Assembly: GCF_014212125.1 (NCBI RefSeq)
Contig: NZ_JACJVP010000014.1
Span: forward strand, 41,321 to 79,545
DNA from: Cohnella nanjingensis
Lineage (GTDB): Bacteria > Bacillota > Bacilli > Paenibacillales > Paenibacillaceae
Length of the DNA: 38,225 bases
Direction of reading: 5' to 3'
The position numbers and the translations under genes are program-made. Numbering within the stretch: the stretch's first letter is position 1; every line of letters begins with the position of its first letter. Shown here one piece after another: positions 7,412 to 14,992 of the stretch. The notes under the pieces are model-generated. The model saw only the letters and a list, made by a program, of their open reading frames with translations, was not told where the DNA came from and made no database searches.

Positions 7412-8482
7412 TTATTGGAAGGAAATCGGTTGTCCCTTGGCGGCCGATTCGTAGATCGCTTCGAGGATCTGCTGAACGACGTAGCCTTGCTTCGCGGTGA
7501 CGACCGGCGCTTGATCGTTCAGGATCGCGTCGATCCAGGCGCGCGCTTCCCGCTCCGCCGAATCGTTCGGCATCGTCGGATCGAACTGGTTGCCGAAGTT
7601 GATCTCCTTCGTGTAGAGGTTGCCGTGCTCTTCGCCGTTCACGCGCAGGCCGTTCTTCATATCCGCGCCCGCTTTGGAACCGCACAGCGTCACCTTCGCC
7701 TCGTCGACGTCGAGCGTGTTCAGCGCCCAGCTCGACTCGAGCCAGACGGTCGCGCCGTTCTTCATCGTGATCATCGCGAATGCCGAATCCTCGACCGTGA
7801 ACTTGGACGGCTCCCAGTTGCCCCAGGCGTTCGCGGGGCTGCCTTGCTCGGCCAGCTTGCGGTACGTGGTGCCGAGGACGTTCTTCGGCTCGTAGTTGTC
7901 CATCATCCAGAGCGCCAGATCGAGCGCGTGCGTGCCGATATCGATCAGCGGACCTCCGCCTTGCTTGTCCAGGTCGAGGAAGACGCCCCAGGTCGGCACG
8001 GCGCGGCGGCGAATGGCATGCGCTTTCGCCAGATAGACTTCGCCCAGCTCGCCGTTGCGGCATGCCGTGTGCAGCCAGCGGCTGTCGGCGCGGAAGCGGT
8101 TCTGGTACGCGATGCTCAGCTTGCGTCCCGTCCGCTCGGCCGTCTCCAGCATCCGCTGGGCGTCCGTCGAAGTTTTCGCCATCGGCTTCTCGCACAGGAC
8201 GTGCTTGCCGGCTTCCAGCGCGGCGATCGAGATCTCCGCATGCGTATCGTTCGGGGTGCAGACGTGCACGACGTGCACGTTCGGATCGTTCAGCAGTTCC
8301 TGTACGTTGCCGTAAACGCGGGCGTCCGGGGTGCCGTATTTGGCCTTCGCTTCTTGCGCGCGCTCCTCCGAGACATCGAAGAATGCGGTGATCTTCACTT
8401 CCGGGATTTTGGCGAGCGACGGCAGGTGCTTGCCGTTCGCGATACCGCCGCAGCCGATCATACCAACGTGAACATGACTCAA
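7412..8482 (-). CDS. Gfo/Idh/MocA family oxidoreductase
   Basis: This is a second NAD(P)-dependent sugar or polyol dehydrogenase, 356 residues and distinct from the one at 5106-6272. It has the dinucleotide motif GMIGCGGIA (7-15), EKP at 98-100 with Lys99, and LIDIGTHALDLALW with the active-site His. The start is TTG at 8482, supported by AGGAGG eight bases upstream; the nearby ATG is out of frame. A gap of 190 bases separates it from the next gene, so the pair downstream may have its own promoter. It is divergent from the AraC regulator. Two such dehydrogenases plus a TIM barrel suggest a multi-step oxidation or epimerisation of a sugar or cyclitol. Confidence 0.86.
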   Translation of the reverse strand: MSHVHVGMIGCGGIANGKHLPSLAKIPEVKITAFFDVSEERAQEAKAKYGTPDARVYGNVQELLNDPNVHVVHVCTPNDTHAEISIAALEAGKHVLCEKPMAKTSTDAQRMLETAERTGRKLSIAYQNRFRADSRWLHTACRNGELGEVYLAKAHAIRRRAVPTWGVFLDLDKQGGGPLIDIGTHALDLALWMMDNYEPKNVLGTTYRKLAEQGSPANAWGNWEPSKFTVEDSAFAMITMKNGATVWLESSWALNTLDVDEAKVTLCGSKAGADMKNGLRVNGEEHGNLYTKEINFGNQFDPTMPNDSAEREARAWIDAILNDQAPVVTAKQGYVVQQILEAIYESAAKGQPISFQ

Positions 8483-8527
8483 GTGGGTGTCCTCCTTGCG
8501 TGATCGCTAGATTCCATCTACAATTCA

Positions 8528-8536
8528 AGTATACCA
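8528..8536 (-). promoter_or_regulatory. Extended -10 promoter of the dehydrogenase
   Basis: On the minus strand TGGTATACT is an extended -10 element without a clear -35, as expected for an activated promoter. GACAAAT directly upstream also occurs in the candidate AraC site at 7320-7350. Confidence 0.4.
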
Positions 8537-8610
8537 TTTGTCATTCGAAATCCCATGTGCGATGATGGGCGGTCATTATGCGATTTTGGCAATAGGGAGG
8601 GTCGCGCGGC

Positions 8611-9480
8611 ATGCAGGCCTATCAGGAGAAAATCGAATACGAGAACCCCCTGCTCTCCATCAAGGTTTGGCAGGCGAAGCGTAACGTGGAAGGCACCTTC
8701 AACTGGCATCACCACCCGGAATGCGAACTGCTGCTCATCCAGAAGGGCTTGCTCGACGTGGACGTCGCGGGCGAGACGCACCGGATGGAAGAGGGAGACG
8801 TCGTCGTGCTGGGCAGCTCGCAGCTTCATCGCGACCGCAGTTACGGCGGTCCGCTCGAGTACCTCGTGCTGCAGCTCGATCTGCAGACTTTTTTCGATCA
8901 GAGCACGATTCCCTATCTGCAGTATTTTAACGAGACCAAAGTGCCGCTCAGCGCGATGAACTATATTTTCAGGGAAAACGCGGAAGCCCGCCGCCAGGTG
9001 GCCGAGTGCATTCGCGAGATCTACGAAGAAGCGCACCGCAAAGAAAGCGGATATGAGCTGGCCGTGAACCTGCTGATCAAGAAGATCTTGCTCCTGCTGA
9101 TCCGCAACGACACGATGGGCTATCTCGCCAATCAGGACCGCGTCGAGCGCATCCGCCTGAAGCCGGTGCTCGACTACGTCGAGGAGGGCATCACGGGCCG
9201 CGTGACCGTCGAGGACGCCTGCCGCCTCGCCAACATGAGCTATTACTACTTCGTGAAGTTCTTCAAAAAGTCGATGGGGCTGTCCTTCACCGAATACGTC
9301 AACTTCCGCAAGATCAAGCGCGCCGAGCAGCTGCTCCTCACCCGCGATCTCAGCGTCAGCGAGGTCGGCGACCAGATCGGGATGCCGAACATGGCGCATT
9401 TCTACAAGATGTTCAAGCGCTTCAACCAATGCTCGCCCAAGGATTTTCAGCGCAAGATGCTGGCCTGGGGACGCAAGTGA
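8611..9480 (+). CDS. AraC-family transcriptional regulator
   Basis: This is a 289-residue regulator with an N-terminal cupin sensor (about 15-95, with NWHHHPECELLL and GDVVVLGSSQLHRD) and a C-terminal double helix-turn-helix (about 185-285). The second helix-turn-helix shows the AraC signature (VGDQIGMPNMAHFYKMFKR, then CSPKDFQRK). The start has AGGGAGG ten bases upstream. It is divergent from the dehydrogenase genes and probably activates them in response to a sugar ligand. The direct repeats near 7320-7350 are a candidate target. Confidence 0.9.
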   Translation: MQAYQEKIEYENPLLSIKVWQAKRNVEGTFNWHHHPECELLLIQKGLLDVDVAGETHRMEEGDVVVLGSSQLHRDRSYGGPLEYLVLQLDLQTFFDQSTIPYLQYFNETKVPLSAMNYIFRENAEARRQVAECIREIYEEAHRKESGYELAVNLLIKKILLLLIRNDTMGYLANQDRVERIRLKPVLDYVEEGITGRVTVEDACRLANMSYYYFVKFFKKSMGLSFTEYVNFRKIKRAEQLLLTRDLSVSEVGDQIGMPNMAHFYKMFKRFNQCSPKDFQRKMLAWGRK

Positions 9481-9492
9481 TATGCGAATGAT

Positions 9493-9527
9493 GGGGCTCG
9501 ACGGCGTATGCCGCGGGTCCTTTTTTT
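9493..9527 (+). terminator. Weak terminator after the AraC gene
   Basis: An imperfect stem around GGCTCGACGGC and GCCGCGGGTCC, closed by GGC-TATG-GCC-like pairing, precedes seven T. The T-run is good but the stem has mismatches. Confidence 0.4.
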
Positions 9528-9573
9528 GGGCCTGGCGGGGGCCTTGGGCAATGCTGCGGGGGGGAGGCTCTGT

Positions 9574-9803
9574 ATTCGCGATGGATACCGAAAGCCGTTG
9601 AGGGGGTTGGGATTCCTATGATTCGCGATGGGAACCGGAAGCGATTGCTGCAGCTAGGATTCCAATGATTTGCGATGGATACAGGAAGCCGTTGTTACGG
9701 CCGAGATTTCTGTATCGGCGAAGGAATCGGCAGTCGTCACTGCGGCTAGAAATCCTATGATTCAAGACGGATATCGAAGCCATTGCTGTGGTTAGGTGTC
9801 TTT
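9574..9803. repeat. Degenerate 46-47-bp tandem repeat, five units
   Basis: Units start at 9574, 9621, 9668, 9714 and 9760, each near ATTCGCGATGGATACCGAAGCC and ending near GGATTCCTATG. Spacing is 47, 47, 46 and 46 bases. The units have diverged, so the array is old. No coding frame or conserved hairpin is evident. The rest of the 534-base gap holds the weak terminator and the transporter promoter. Confidence 0.7.
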
Positions 9804-9882
9804 TTCTCGCGGTTTCCGGTCATTCTCCCCCATTTTTTGTGCACCTCCCCTCTCCTCGCCCACATCAGGGAACTTTTCTACA

Positions 9883-9911
9883 TTGAGGCATTGTTTTCTT
9901 TTGGGTATAGT
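9883..9911 (+). promoter_or_regulatory. Sigma-A promoter of the amino acid ABC transporter
   Basis: TTGAGG (9883-9888), a 17-base spacer and TATAGT (9906-9911) are seen. The leader is about 97 bases and I see no riboswitch in it. Confidence 0.55.
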
Positions 9912-10014
9912 AACATAGGTGCTTTTCGAGCATGCCGGTATCGGCCATCCGTCCGAAGCGTCGATCCGGCAGCAGCATCGGCATTCCATCATCCAGATTG
10001 CGAGAGAGGGCATT

Positions 10015-11484
10015 ATGAACAACAAATTCGTTAGACGCATAATCGTCTCGCTCGTCTGCGCGATCCTGATCGCGGGCTGCTGGCTTGCGATCGCCGGACA
10101 GCCGGCATCGGCCGCCGGTCAAGGCGGAGGGAAGACGATCGTCATGGGGACCTCCCCGGACTATCCGCCTTACGAGAACGTCGATGCGGCCGGCGGCGGC
10201 GAGATCGTCGGGCTCGACATCGACATCGCGAAGCACATCGCGGACAAGCTCGGCTACAAGCTTCAGATCGCGGGCTCGGACTTCGACGGCCTCATCGCGG
10301 CGCTCCAATCGCGCCGCGTCGACTTCGTCATGTCGGCCATGTCCGCCACGGAAGAACGCAAGAAAAGCGTCGATTTCTCGGATACGTACTACAACGCGAG
10401 GAATACGATCGTCTCTCTGAAAAAGCATAGCTACGCAACGCTCGACGACTTGAAGGACAAGCGGATCGGCGTCCAGCTGGGATCGACCCAAGAATCCGTC
10501 GTGGCGGGCATGAAGGGCGCGCAGATCACGAAGCTGAGCAAGATTCCGGATCTGATGCAATCGCTGAAGGCGGACCGGATCGACGCCGCGATCGTCGAAG
10601 ACGCCGTGGCTGCAGACTATGCCGGAACGAACGCCGACCTCCACTTCGAGATGATCCCGGCCGAAGATAGCGGCGAAGGCTACGCGATCGCATTTCCGAA
10701 GGGCTCGCCCTATACGGCCGAATTCAACGGCGTCCTCCAGGAGATGAAGGCGGACGGCGCGCTCCAGGCGATCATCGACAATTGGTTCGGCACCGAGAAG
10801 GAAGCGGAGCCGGCGGTCAAAAATCGCGGCCTCGACTTCAAGCGGCTCGAGCCTTACGTCGGCTACCTGGTGCGCGGCACATACGTGACGCTGCTGTTCA
10901 CGTTGGTCTCTGCGCTGTTCGGTTTCATCTGGGGCGGCATCCTGTCGCTGTTCAAGATCTCGAACGTCGCGCCGCTGCGCTGGTTCTCGACGGTATACAC
11001 TTCGATCTTCCGGGGAACGCCGCTGCTGCTCCAACTGCTGATCATCTATTACGCGGTCCCGCAGCTGTTCGGCTACACCATCCCGGCGCTGCTCGCGGCG
11101 GGTCTCGCCTTTGGCCTCAACTCGGCGGCCTATCTGTCCGAGACGATCCGCGGCGGCATTCTGGCCGTCGACAAGGGGCAGCGGGAAGCCGCGCTCTCGC
11201 TGGGCATCCCGTACCGCACGATGATGGTCAGCATCATCTTCCCGCAGGCGGTCAAGAATATCCTGCCCGCGCTCGTGAACGAATGCGTCGCGTTGCTGAA
11301 GGAATCATCGCTCGTCTCGGTCATCGCCGTCGCCGACCTGCTGTTCCGGGCTTCGGTCATCCGGTCGACTACGTTCCTCGCCTTCGAGCCGCTCCTGGCG
11401 GCCGGCGCGATCTATTACGTGCTCGTGCTGATCCTGACGTCGCTAGCGAGACTGCTCGAGAGGAGGATGCGCCGCAGTGATTAA
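10015..11484 (+). CDS. Polar amino acid ABC transporter, fused binding protein and permease
   Basis: This is a 489-residue fusion. Residues 1-35 are a signal sequence with either a lipobox-like IAGC (Cys22) or an ASA-A signal peptidase I site. Residues about 38-265 form a family 3 solute-binding domain (GTSPDYPPYENV, then GLDIDIAKHIADKLGY, then DFSDTYY). Residues about 280-485 form a permease with the EAA-loop region (REAALSLGIPYRTMMVSIIFPQAVKNILPAL). The layout matches GlnP-type importers for glutamine, glutamate or similar amino acids, in which the binding domain is tethered to the membrane. ATG 10015 is chosen because it starts the signal peptide and has GAGAGGG upstream. It overlaps the ATPase gene by eight bases. 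Confidence 0.9.
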   Translation: MNNKFVRRIIVSLVCAILIAGCWLAIAGQPASAAGQGGGKTIVMGTSPDYPPYENVDAAGGGEIVGLDIDIAKHIADKLGYKLQIAGSDFDGLIAALQSRRVDFVMSAMSATEERKKSVDFSDTYYNARNTIVSLKKHSYATLDDLKDKRIGVQLGSTQESVVAGMKGAQITKLSKIPDLMQSLKADRIDAAIVEDAVAADYAGTNADLHFEMIPAEDSGEGYAIAFPKGSPYTAEFNGVLQEMKADGALQAIIDNWFGTEKEAEPAVKNRGLDFKRLEPYVGYLVRGTYVTLLFTLVSALFGFIWGGILSLFKISNVAPLRWFSTVYTSIFRGTPLLLQLLIIYYAVPQLFGYTIPALLAAGLAFGLNSAAYLSETIRGGILAVDKGQREAALSLGIPYRTMMVSIIFPQAVKNILPALVNECVALLKESSLVSVIAVADLLFRASVIRSTTFLAFEPLLAAGAIYYVLVLILTSLARLLERRMRRSD

Positions 11485-12199
11485 CGTCGAAGATTTAACG
11501 AAAACATACGGCAAGCTCGAGGTGCTCAAAGGCATCTCGACGACGGTGGAACAAGGAGAAGTGGTGGCGATCATCGGACCTTCGGGCTCCGGCAAGTCCA
11601 CCTTCCTCCGCTGCCTGAATCTGCTCGAAATGCCTACCGGAGGACGCATCGCGATCGACGGCGTCGAGCTGACCGATCCGAAGACCGACATCACCCGCAT
11701 TCGGCAGAACATCGGGATGGTGTTCCAGCACTTTCACCTCTTCCCGCACATGACGGTCATGGACAACCTCACGTTTGCGCCGATGCGCGTCAAGGGGCTG
11801 TCCAAGGAGGAGGCGCGCGCCAAAGGCTACATGCTGCTCGAGCGCGTAGGCTTGAAGGACAAGGCGGACGTCTTCCCGTCCAAGCTGTCCGGCGGTCAGA
11901 AGCAGCGCGTCGCGATCGCCCGCAGCCTCGCGATGGATCCGGAGATCATGCTGTTCGACGAGCCGACCTCCGCGCTCGACCCCGAGATGGTCAAGGAGGT
12001 GCTCGCGGTCATCCGCGACCTCGCCTCTACGGGCATGACGATGCTGATCGTCACCCACGAGATGAAGTTCGCCCGCGAGGCGGCGGACACGATCTACTTC
12101 CTCGACGGCGGCCGGCTGATCGAGAAGGCCGAGCCGGAGCGCTTCTTCTCGAAGCCGCAGTCCGAGCGCGCGGCGCGGTTCCTGGAGCAAGTGCTGTAG
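11477..12199 (+). CDS. Polar amino acid ABC transporter ATPase
   Basis: This 240-residue ATP-binding subunit powers the fused importer encoded just upstream. Walker A GPSGSGKST is at 34-42, the Q-loop in MVFQ at about 84, LSGGQ at 137-141, Walker B with IMLFDEPTSALD at 157-168 and the switch His in IVTHEM near 195. The GTG start lies eight bases inside the end of the permease gene, with AGGAGG about eight bases before it, so translation is coupled. Its closest relatives are GlnQ- and ArtM-type ATPases. The substrate cannot be read from this subunit. Confidence 0.93.
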   Translation: MINVEDLTKTYGKLEVLKGISTTVEQGEVVAIIGPSGSGKSTFLRCLNLLEMPTGGRIAIDGVELTDPKTDITRIRQNIGMVFQHFHLFPHMTVMDNLTFAPMRVKGLSKEEARAKGYMLLERVGLKDKADVFPSKLSGGQKQRVAIARSLAMDPEIMLFDEPTSALDPEMVKEVLAVIRDLASTGMTMLIVTHEMKFAREAADTIYFLDGGRLIEKAEPERFFSKPQSERAARFLEQVL

Positions 12200-12234
12200 G
12201 GGACTTATTTACTGAAGAAACAGGAAGCAGAGCG

Positions 12235-12275
12235 AACGACCCGGTGCTTGGATGGCGCCGGGTCGTTTGTTGTTT
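12235..12275 (+). terminator. Terminator of the ABC transporter operon
   Basis: The stem AACGACCCGG with CCGGGTCGTT, extended by GTGC and GCGC, is followed by TGTTGTTT. It lies 36 bases past the ATPase stop. Confidence 0.8.
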
Positions 12276-12296
12276 ATGGCCGGTTAAGGGGCAAGA

Positions 12297-12371
12297 AATA
12301 AGCCGTGCTTTGCGGCTTATTCGGCGCGCAAGGCGTTCTTTTCGAAAAATAAGCCGCGTTTTGCGGTTTAT
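12297..12371. repeat. Duplicated hairpin AATAAGCCG...CGGCTTATT
   Basis: Two inverted repeats, 12297-12321 and 12348-12371, share the form AATAAGCCG, a short loop with TTTTG, and CGGTTTAT or CGGCTTATT. They lie in the gap between the convergent transporter and rsgA genes. They may be a local duplication of a small intergenic element. Confidence 0.5.
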
Positions 12372-12462
12372 GAAAAACGTCATGTTTGTTTTTTCGGGGC
12401 TGCGCTCCCCCTTTCAGCATCCAGCCGCCACGTCGCCGCTACGTCGCCGCCTCAATCCCGCG

Positions 12463-13590
12463 TTACTCCTCGTCGTATGCCGCGATGAAGTCGCGCTTGT
12501 TCATCGGCGTCTTCTTCCCTGCGCCCCGGCCGCCGCGGGATGCGGCTTGCTTCAGCTGCCGCTTGCTCGCAGATTGCTCTTTGCGCGCGAGACGCGCAAG
12601 CTCACGCTCCGTCTTCCGGTAGTTCACGTACCGGGACGCGTCCAGCGTACCGTCGTTCAGAGCCGCGCGCACGGCGCAGCCATGCTCCGACTCGTGCCGG
12701 CAATCCGCGAAGCGGCACGACGCCGCGAGCGTCTCGATGTCCGCGAACGTCTCCTGCCAGCCGCCCTGCGAATCCCACAGCTGCAGCTCCCGCATCCCTG
12801 GCGTATCCAGCCAGATCGCGCCGCCCGGCAGCACGAACAGCTCGCGGTGCGTCGTCGTATGGCGGCCCCTGGCATCGTCTTCGCGGATCCCCTGCACTTC
12901 CTGCAGGTCATCGCCCGCCAGCCAGTTCAGCAGCGTCGACTTGCCCACCCCGGACGAACCCGTCGCCGCGACCGTCATACCCGTCTGCAGGTAGGGGGCC
13001 AGCGCATCCTTGCCTTGATCCGTCACCGCGCTAACCGCGATGACAGGCACGCCTGGCGCGGCTTGCTCCGCCTCGGCTACGTAGGCTTCCGGGTCCGCGC
13101 ACAGATCGGCCTTCGTCAGCAGGACGACCGGGCGAATGCCTGCTTCCCGCGCGATGATGAGGTACCTTTCCAGACGCCGCACGTTCCAGTCCTCATTGAG
13201 CGAATTCACGATGAACACCGTGTCCAAGTTCGCCCCGATGATCTGTTCGTCGATCGTGTTGCCCGCCACCTTGCGACTCATCGCCGACATCCTCGGCAGC
13301 ACCGCGTGAATCACCGCTCTCGGCTCCCCGTCCAGCAGCTCGGCCGCCACCCAGTCTCCGACAGCCGGGAAGGCGCCGCGCGATTCCGCTTCGAATTCGA
13401 ACTTGCCCGTCACCTCGGCATAGCGTTCGCCGGTCTCCGCTACGATCTGATACAAATGGGAGAACTGCGCCGTTACCCGCGCCGGTACGAGCTTCCGGGC
13501 GCCCGGCTTCACGCTCGCGTCGAAACGCCCTTCCCAGGCTTCATTCCAGCCCCATGCCGTCAATCGTTCGTTCATTTCCTTTGGATTCAT
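12463..13590 (-). CDS. rsgA: Small ribosomal subunit biogenesis GTPase RsgA
   Basis: This circularly permuted GTPase helps the late maturation of the 30S subunit. The product is 375 residues. An N-terminal OB-fold is followed by the GTPase motifs in permuted order: G4 (LLTKADLC), G5 (AVSAVT), G1 (GSSGVGKST), G2 (RGRHTTTHRE) and G3 (DTPGMRE). A zinc motif CRFADCRHESEHGC follows, then a basic C-terminus rich in Lys and Arg. ATG 13590 has AGGGG about seven bases upstream. The open frame extends to 13674, but this would run into a terminator. It sits behind an attenuator-like leader (13639-13875), so transcription from that promoter may be conditional; a promoter closer to the gene cannot be excluded. 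Confidence 0.93.
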   Translation of the reverse strand: MNPKEMNERLTAWGWNEAWEGRFDASVKPGARKLVPARVTAQFSHLYQIVAETGERYAEVTGKFEFEAESRGAFPAVGDWVAAELLDGEPRAVIHAVLPRMSAMSRKVAGNTIDEQIIGANLDTVFIVNSLNEDWNVRRLERYLIIAREAGIRPVVLLTKADLCADPEAYVAEAEQAAPGVPVIAVSAVTDQGKDALAPYLQTGMTVAATGSSGVGKSTLLNWLAGDDLQEVQGIREDDARGRHTTTHRELFVLPGGAIWLDTPGMRELQLWDSQGGWQETFADIETLAASCRFADCRHESEHGCAVRAALNDGTLDASRYVNYRKTERELARLARKEQSASKRQLKQAASRGGRGAGKKTPMNKRDFIAAYDEE

Positions 13591-13638
13591 CCGATAACCC
13601 CTTGTGTTTATGATTTGGATACAACATTTGGAGACAAC

Positions 13639-13663
13639 AAAAAAACCGCAGGTTACCCCGCGG
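13639..13663 (-). terminator. Second leader terminator upstream of rsgA (T2)
   Basis: On the minus strand CCGCGG, loop GGTAA, and CC-T-GCGG form a short stem with one bulge, followed by seven T. It is about 50 bases before the rsgA start. Its left arm is also the right arm of the antiterminator. Confidence 0.6.
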
Positions 13664-13691
13664 CATAGGCACAAAAAAACCGCGGGTAACC
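13651..13691 (-). promoter_or_regulatory. Competing antiterminator stem in the rsgA leader
   Basis: On the minus strand GGTTACCCGCGG (13680-13691) can pair with CCGCGGGGTAACC (13651-13663), leaving one bulge. The pairing uses the right arm of T1 and the left arm of T2, so it would break both terminators. This is what a conditional terminator needs, but the arms could also match simply because T1 and T2 resemble each other. Confidence 0.5.
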
Positions 13692-13708
13692 GTAACGGTC
13701 TCCCACGG
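13673..13708 (-). terminator. First leader terminator upstream of rsgA (T1)
   Basis: On the minus strand CCGTGGG pairs with CCCGCGG (one G-U pair), and inside it ACCG pairs with CGGT around TTA. Seven T follow. It begins 38 bases after the stop of the 22-codon ORF. Confidence 0.8.
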
Positions 13709-13745
13709 CGCGCAAGCCCGACCCCTTATCCGGAATCGTCTGCTA

Positions 13746-13814
13746 TTAGCTGTCCGTCGAGACCGATGCATAAGCGACTGCCGTCCGAGTAGCGATCGTC
13801 GTGATGTTGCTCAT
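13746..13814 (-). CDS. 22-residue leader peptide or small protein
   Basis: This small ORF begins MSNITTIATRT and ends VSTDS, is rich in Thr, Ser and Ala, and has no cysteine. Tandem stop codons TAA TAG end it. Its expression signals are excellent: AAGGAGG about ten bases before the ATG, and a consensus sigma-A promoter 33 bases further upstream. It is followed by terminator T1, an alternative stem and T2, then rsgA. I do not recognise the peptide. The arrangement resembles leader peptides that sense ribosome stalling, which would suit a ribosome-assembly gene. It could equally be an independent, highly expressed small protein or part of an RNA regulator. Confidence 0.6.
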   Translation of the reverse strand: MSNITTIATRTAVAYASVSTDS

Positions 13815-13846
13815 ATTACATCAGCCTCCTTGTCGATAGTGTGTTC

Positions 13847-13875
13847 ATTATAGTCCCTCGTCCCTCGGCTGTCAA
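13847..13875 (-). promoter_or_regulatory. Perfect-consensus sigma-A promoter of the rsgA leader
   Basis: On the minus strand TTGACA (13870-13875), a 17-base spacer and TATAAT (13847-13852) match the consensus at all twelve positions. The predicted start of transcription is near 13840, about 26 bases before the small ORF. Confidence 0.85.
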
Positions 13876-13938
13876 CTTCTGGCTGCCGCTCTGGCTGCCT
13901 TTATAGGCGGCCGCCCTTCTTCCCTTTCATCCTCCTGA

Positions 13939-14022
13939 GCGAAAGAAGGAATTCTACGCTCCCTCTTTGACGCCCAACACGCGAAATAAGCGAAAGAGGG
14001 AGTGCTACGCTCCCTCTTTCGC
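13939..14022. repeat. Duplicated hairpin with GCGAAAGAGGGAG arms
   Basis: At 13990-14022, GCGAAAGAGGGAG pairs perfectly with CTCCCTCTTTCGC around TGCTACG. A diverged copy lies at 13939-13970 and shares CTACGCTCCCTCTTT. There is no adjacent T-run. The two copies lie between phoP and the rsgA leader promoter in an otherwise featureless 250 bases. Confidence 0.6.
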
Positions 14023-14126
14023 TTTCTCTTACTCGCTAATCCGGCTCTGACTCCCGCCTCGTACCCTATATACCATGCGCGCCCCAACGGTTCAAGCATC
14101 CGCATCGTTGCCCCCGCCGCTCGAAT

Positions 14127-14160
14127 AAAAAAGCCTAACCGGATCACCTGCCGGTCAGGC
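14127..14160 (-). terminator. Terminator overlapping the end of phoP
   Basis: On the minus strand GCCTGACCGG pairs with CCGGTTAGGC (one G-U pair) around an eight-base loop containing the phoP stop codon. Six T follow. Confidence 0.85.
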
Positions 14161-14872
14161 CCGCCTTGCGGCTGATCATGAGCTTGTAGCCGACGCCGCG
14201 GATCGATTCGATCTGCACCGTCTGCTGATTCAGCTCGAGCTTCTTGCGCAGCGAGCTGACGTGGACGTCCACCGTCCGCTGGCCGCCGATGTAGTCGAAG
14301 CCCCAGACGACGTTCATCAGGTCGTCCCGGGTGATGACGATGCCGGGACGCTCCGCCAAGTACAGCAGCACCTCGAATTCCTTCGGACGCAGCGTGATCC
14401 ACTGGCCGTTCAGGAGCACTTCGTATTTGTCCGGGAAGATCTGCAGATCCCCGAGGGTGATGATCTTCTCGCTGCCGGATACCGCCGCTTCCTTCGTCTC
14501 CTCGTTGCGGGACCTGCGGAGGACGGCCGACGTGCGCGCGAGCAGCTCGGCGACGCCGAACGGTTTGGTAATGTAATCGTCCGCCCCGAGCTTCAGCCCT
14601 TGGACGACCTCTTCTTCGGCATTGCGCGCCGTCAGGATGATGACGGGCGTCTTGACCCCGTTCTGCCGCAGCTTCTGCAGCACCTCGAAGCCGTTCATGC
14701 CCGGCAGCATCAGATCCAGGAAAATAATGGCGTAATCTTCGTGAATCGCGTTATGCAGCCCTTCCGCGCCGTTGCCGACCACTTCCGTCTCGTAGCCCTC
14801 TTGCGAAAGATTGTACGTCACGAGTCGCGCGATCGTTGGTTCGTCTTCGATAATCAGCACCTTGTCCGACAT
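14144..14872 (-). CDS. phoP: Phosphate response regulator PhoP
   Basis: This OmpR-type response regulator of 242 residues controls the phosphate-starvation (Pho) response. The receiver domain (about 3-118) has acidic residues Glu9-Asp10, phosphoacceptor Asp53 (FLDLMLPG) and the Lys of YITKPF. The C-terminal winged helix (about 138-232) contains RPKEFEVLLYLAERPG and TVDVHVSSLRKKL. The ATG at 14872 is supported by GGAGGA a few bases upstream and starts right at the receiver domain. The name rests on similarity and on the conserved place near mdh, icd and citZ; WalR is the main alternative. It is downstream of phoR and has its own Pho-box-like promoter. Confidence 0.85.
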   Translation of the reverse strand: MSDKVLIIEDEPTIARLVTYNLSQEGYETEVVGNGAEGLHNAIHEDYAIIFLDLMLPGMNGFEVLQKLRQNGVKTPVIILTARNAEEEVVQGLKLGADDYITKPFGVAELLARTSAVLRRSRNEETKEAAVSGSEKIITLGDLQIFPDKYEVLLNGQWITLRPKEFEVLLYLAERPGIVITRDDLMNVVWGFDYIGGQRTVDVHVSSLRKKLELNQQTVQIESIRGVGYKLMISRKAGLTGR

Positions 14873-14924
14873 GTGCTCCTCCAGTCCGGCAGGAAGTCCC
14901 GCCAGTATCGGGCTCTCCTGCCAA

Positions 14925-14976
14925 TTTATCATGCCACTGTAAAACGCACGTCATCCGTATGTTAGCGCTGCGTTAA
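14925..14976 (-). promoter_or_regulatory. Pho-box-like array and promoter directly upstream of phoP
   Basis: On the minus strand four hexamers, TTAACG (14971-14976), CTAACA (14960-14965), ATGACG (14949-14954) and TTTACA (14938-14943), are spaced exactly 11 bases apart. The PhoP target in Bacillus is TT(A/T/C)A(C/T)A with the same period. Three hexamers match at five or six positions, and the third is poor. A -10-like GATAAA (14925-14930) follows. The layout matches the ppk Pho box. Confidence 0.6.
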
Positions 14977-14992
14977 ATGAACCCGGTCTTGA

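Noticed and set aside
9783..10034. 83-codon open frame upstream of the transporter
   Set aside because: It overlaps the transporter promoter and start, and has no ribosome binding site.
13746..13814. Lanthipeptide or bacteriocin precursor
   Set aside because: The peptide is rich in Ser and Thr but has no cysteine, and no modification or export genes lie nearby.
13639..13875. T-box riboswitch in the rsgA leader
   Set aside because: No T-box sequence or Stem I was found, and rsgA is not an amino acid gene.
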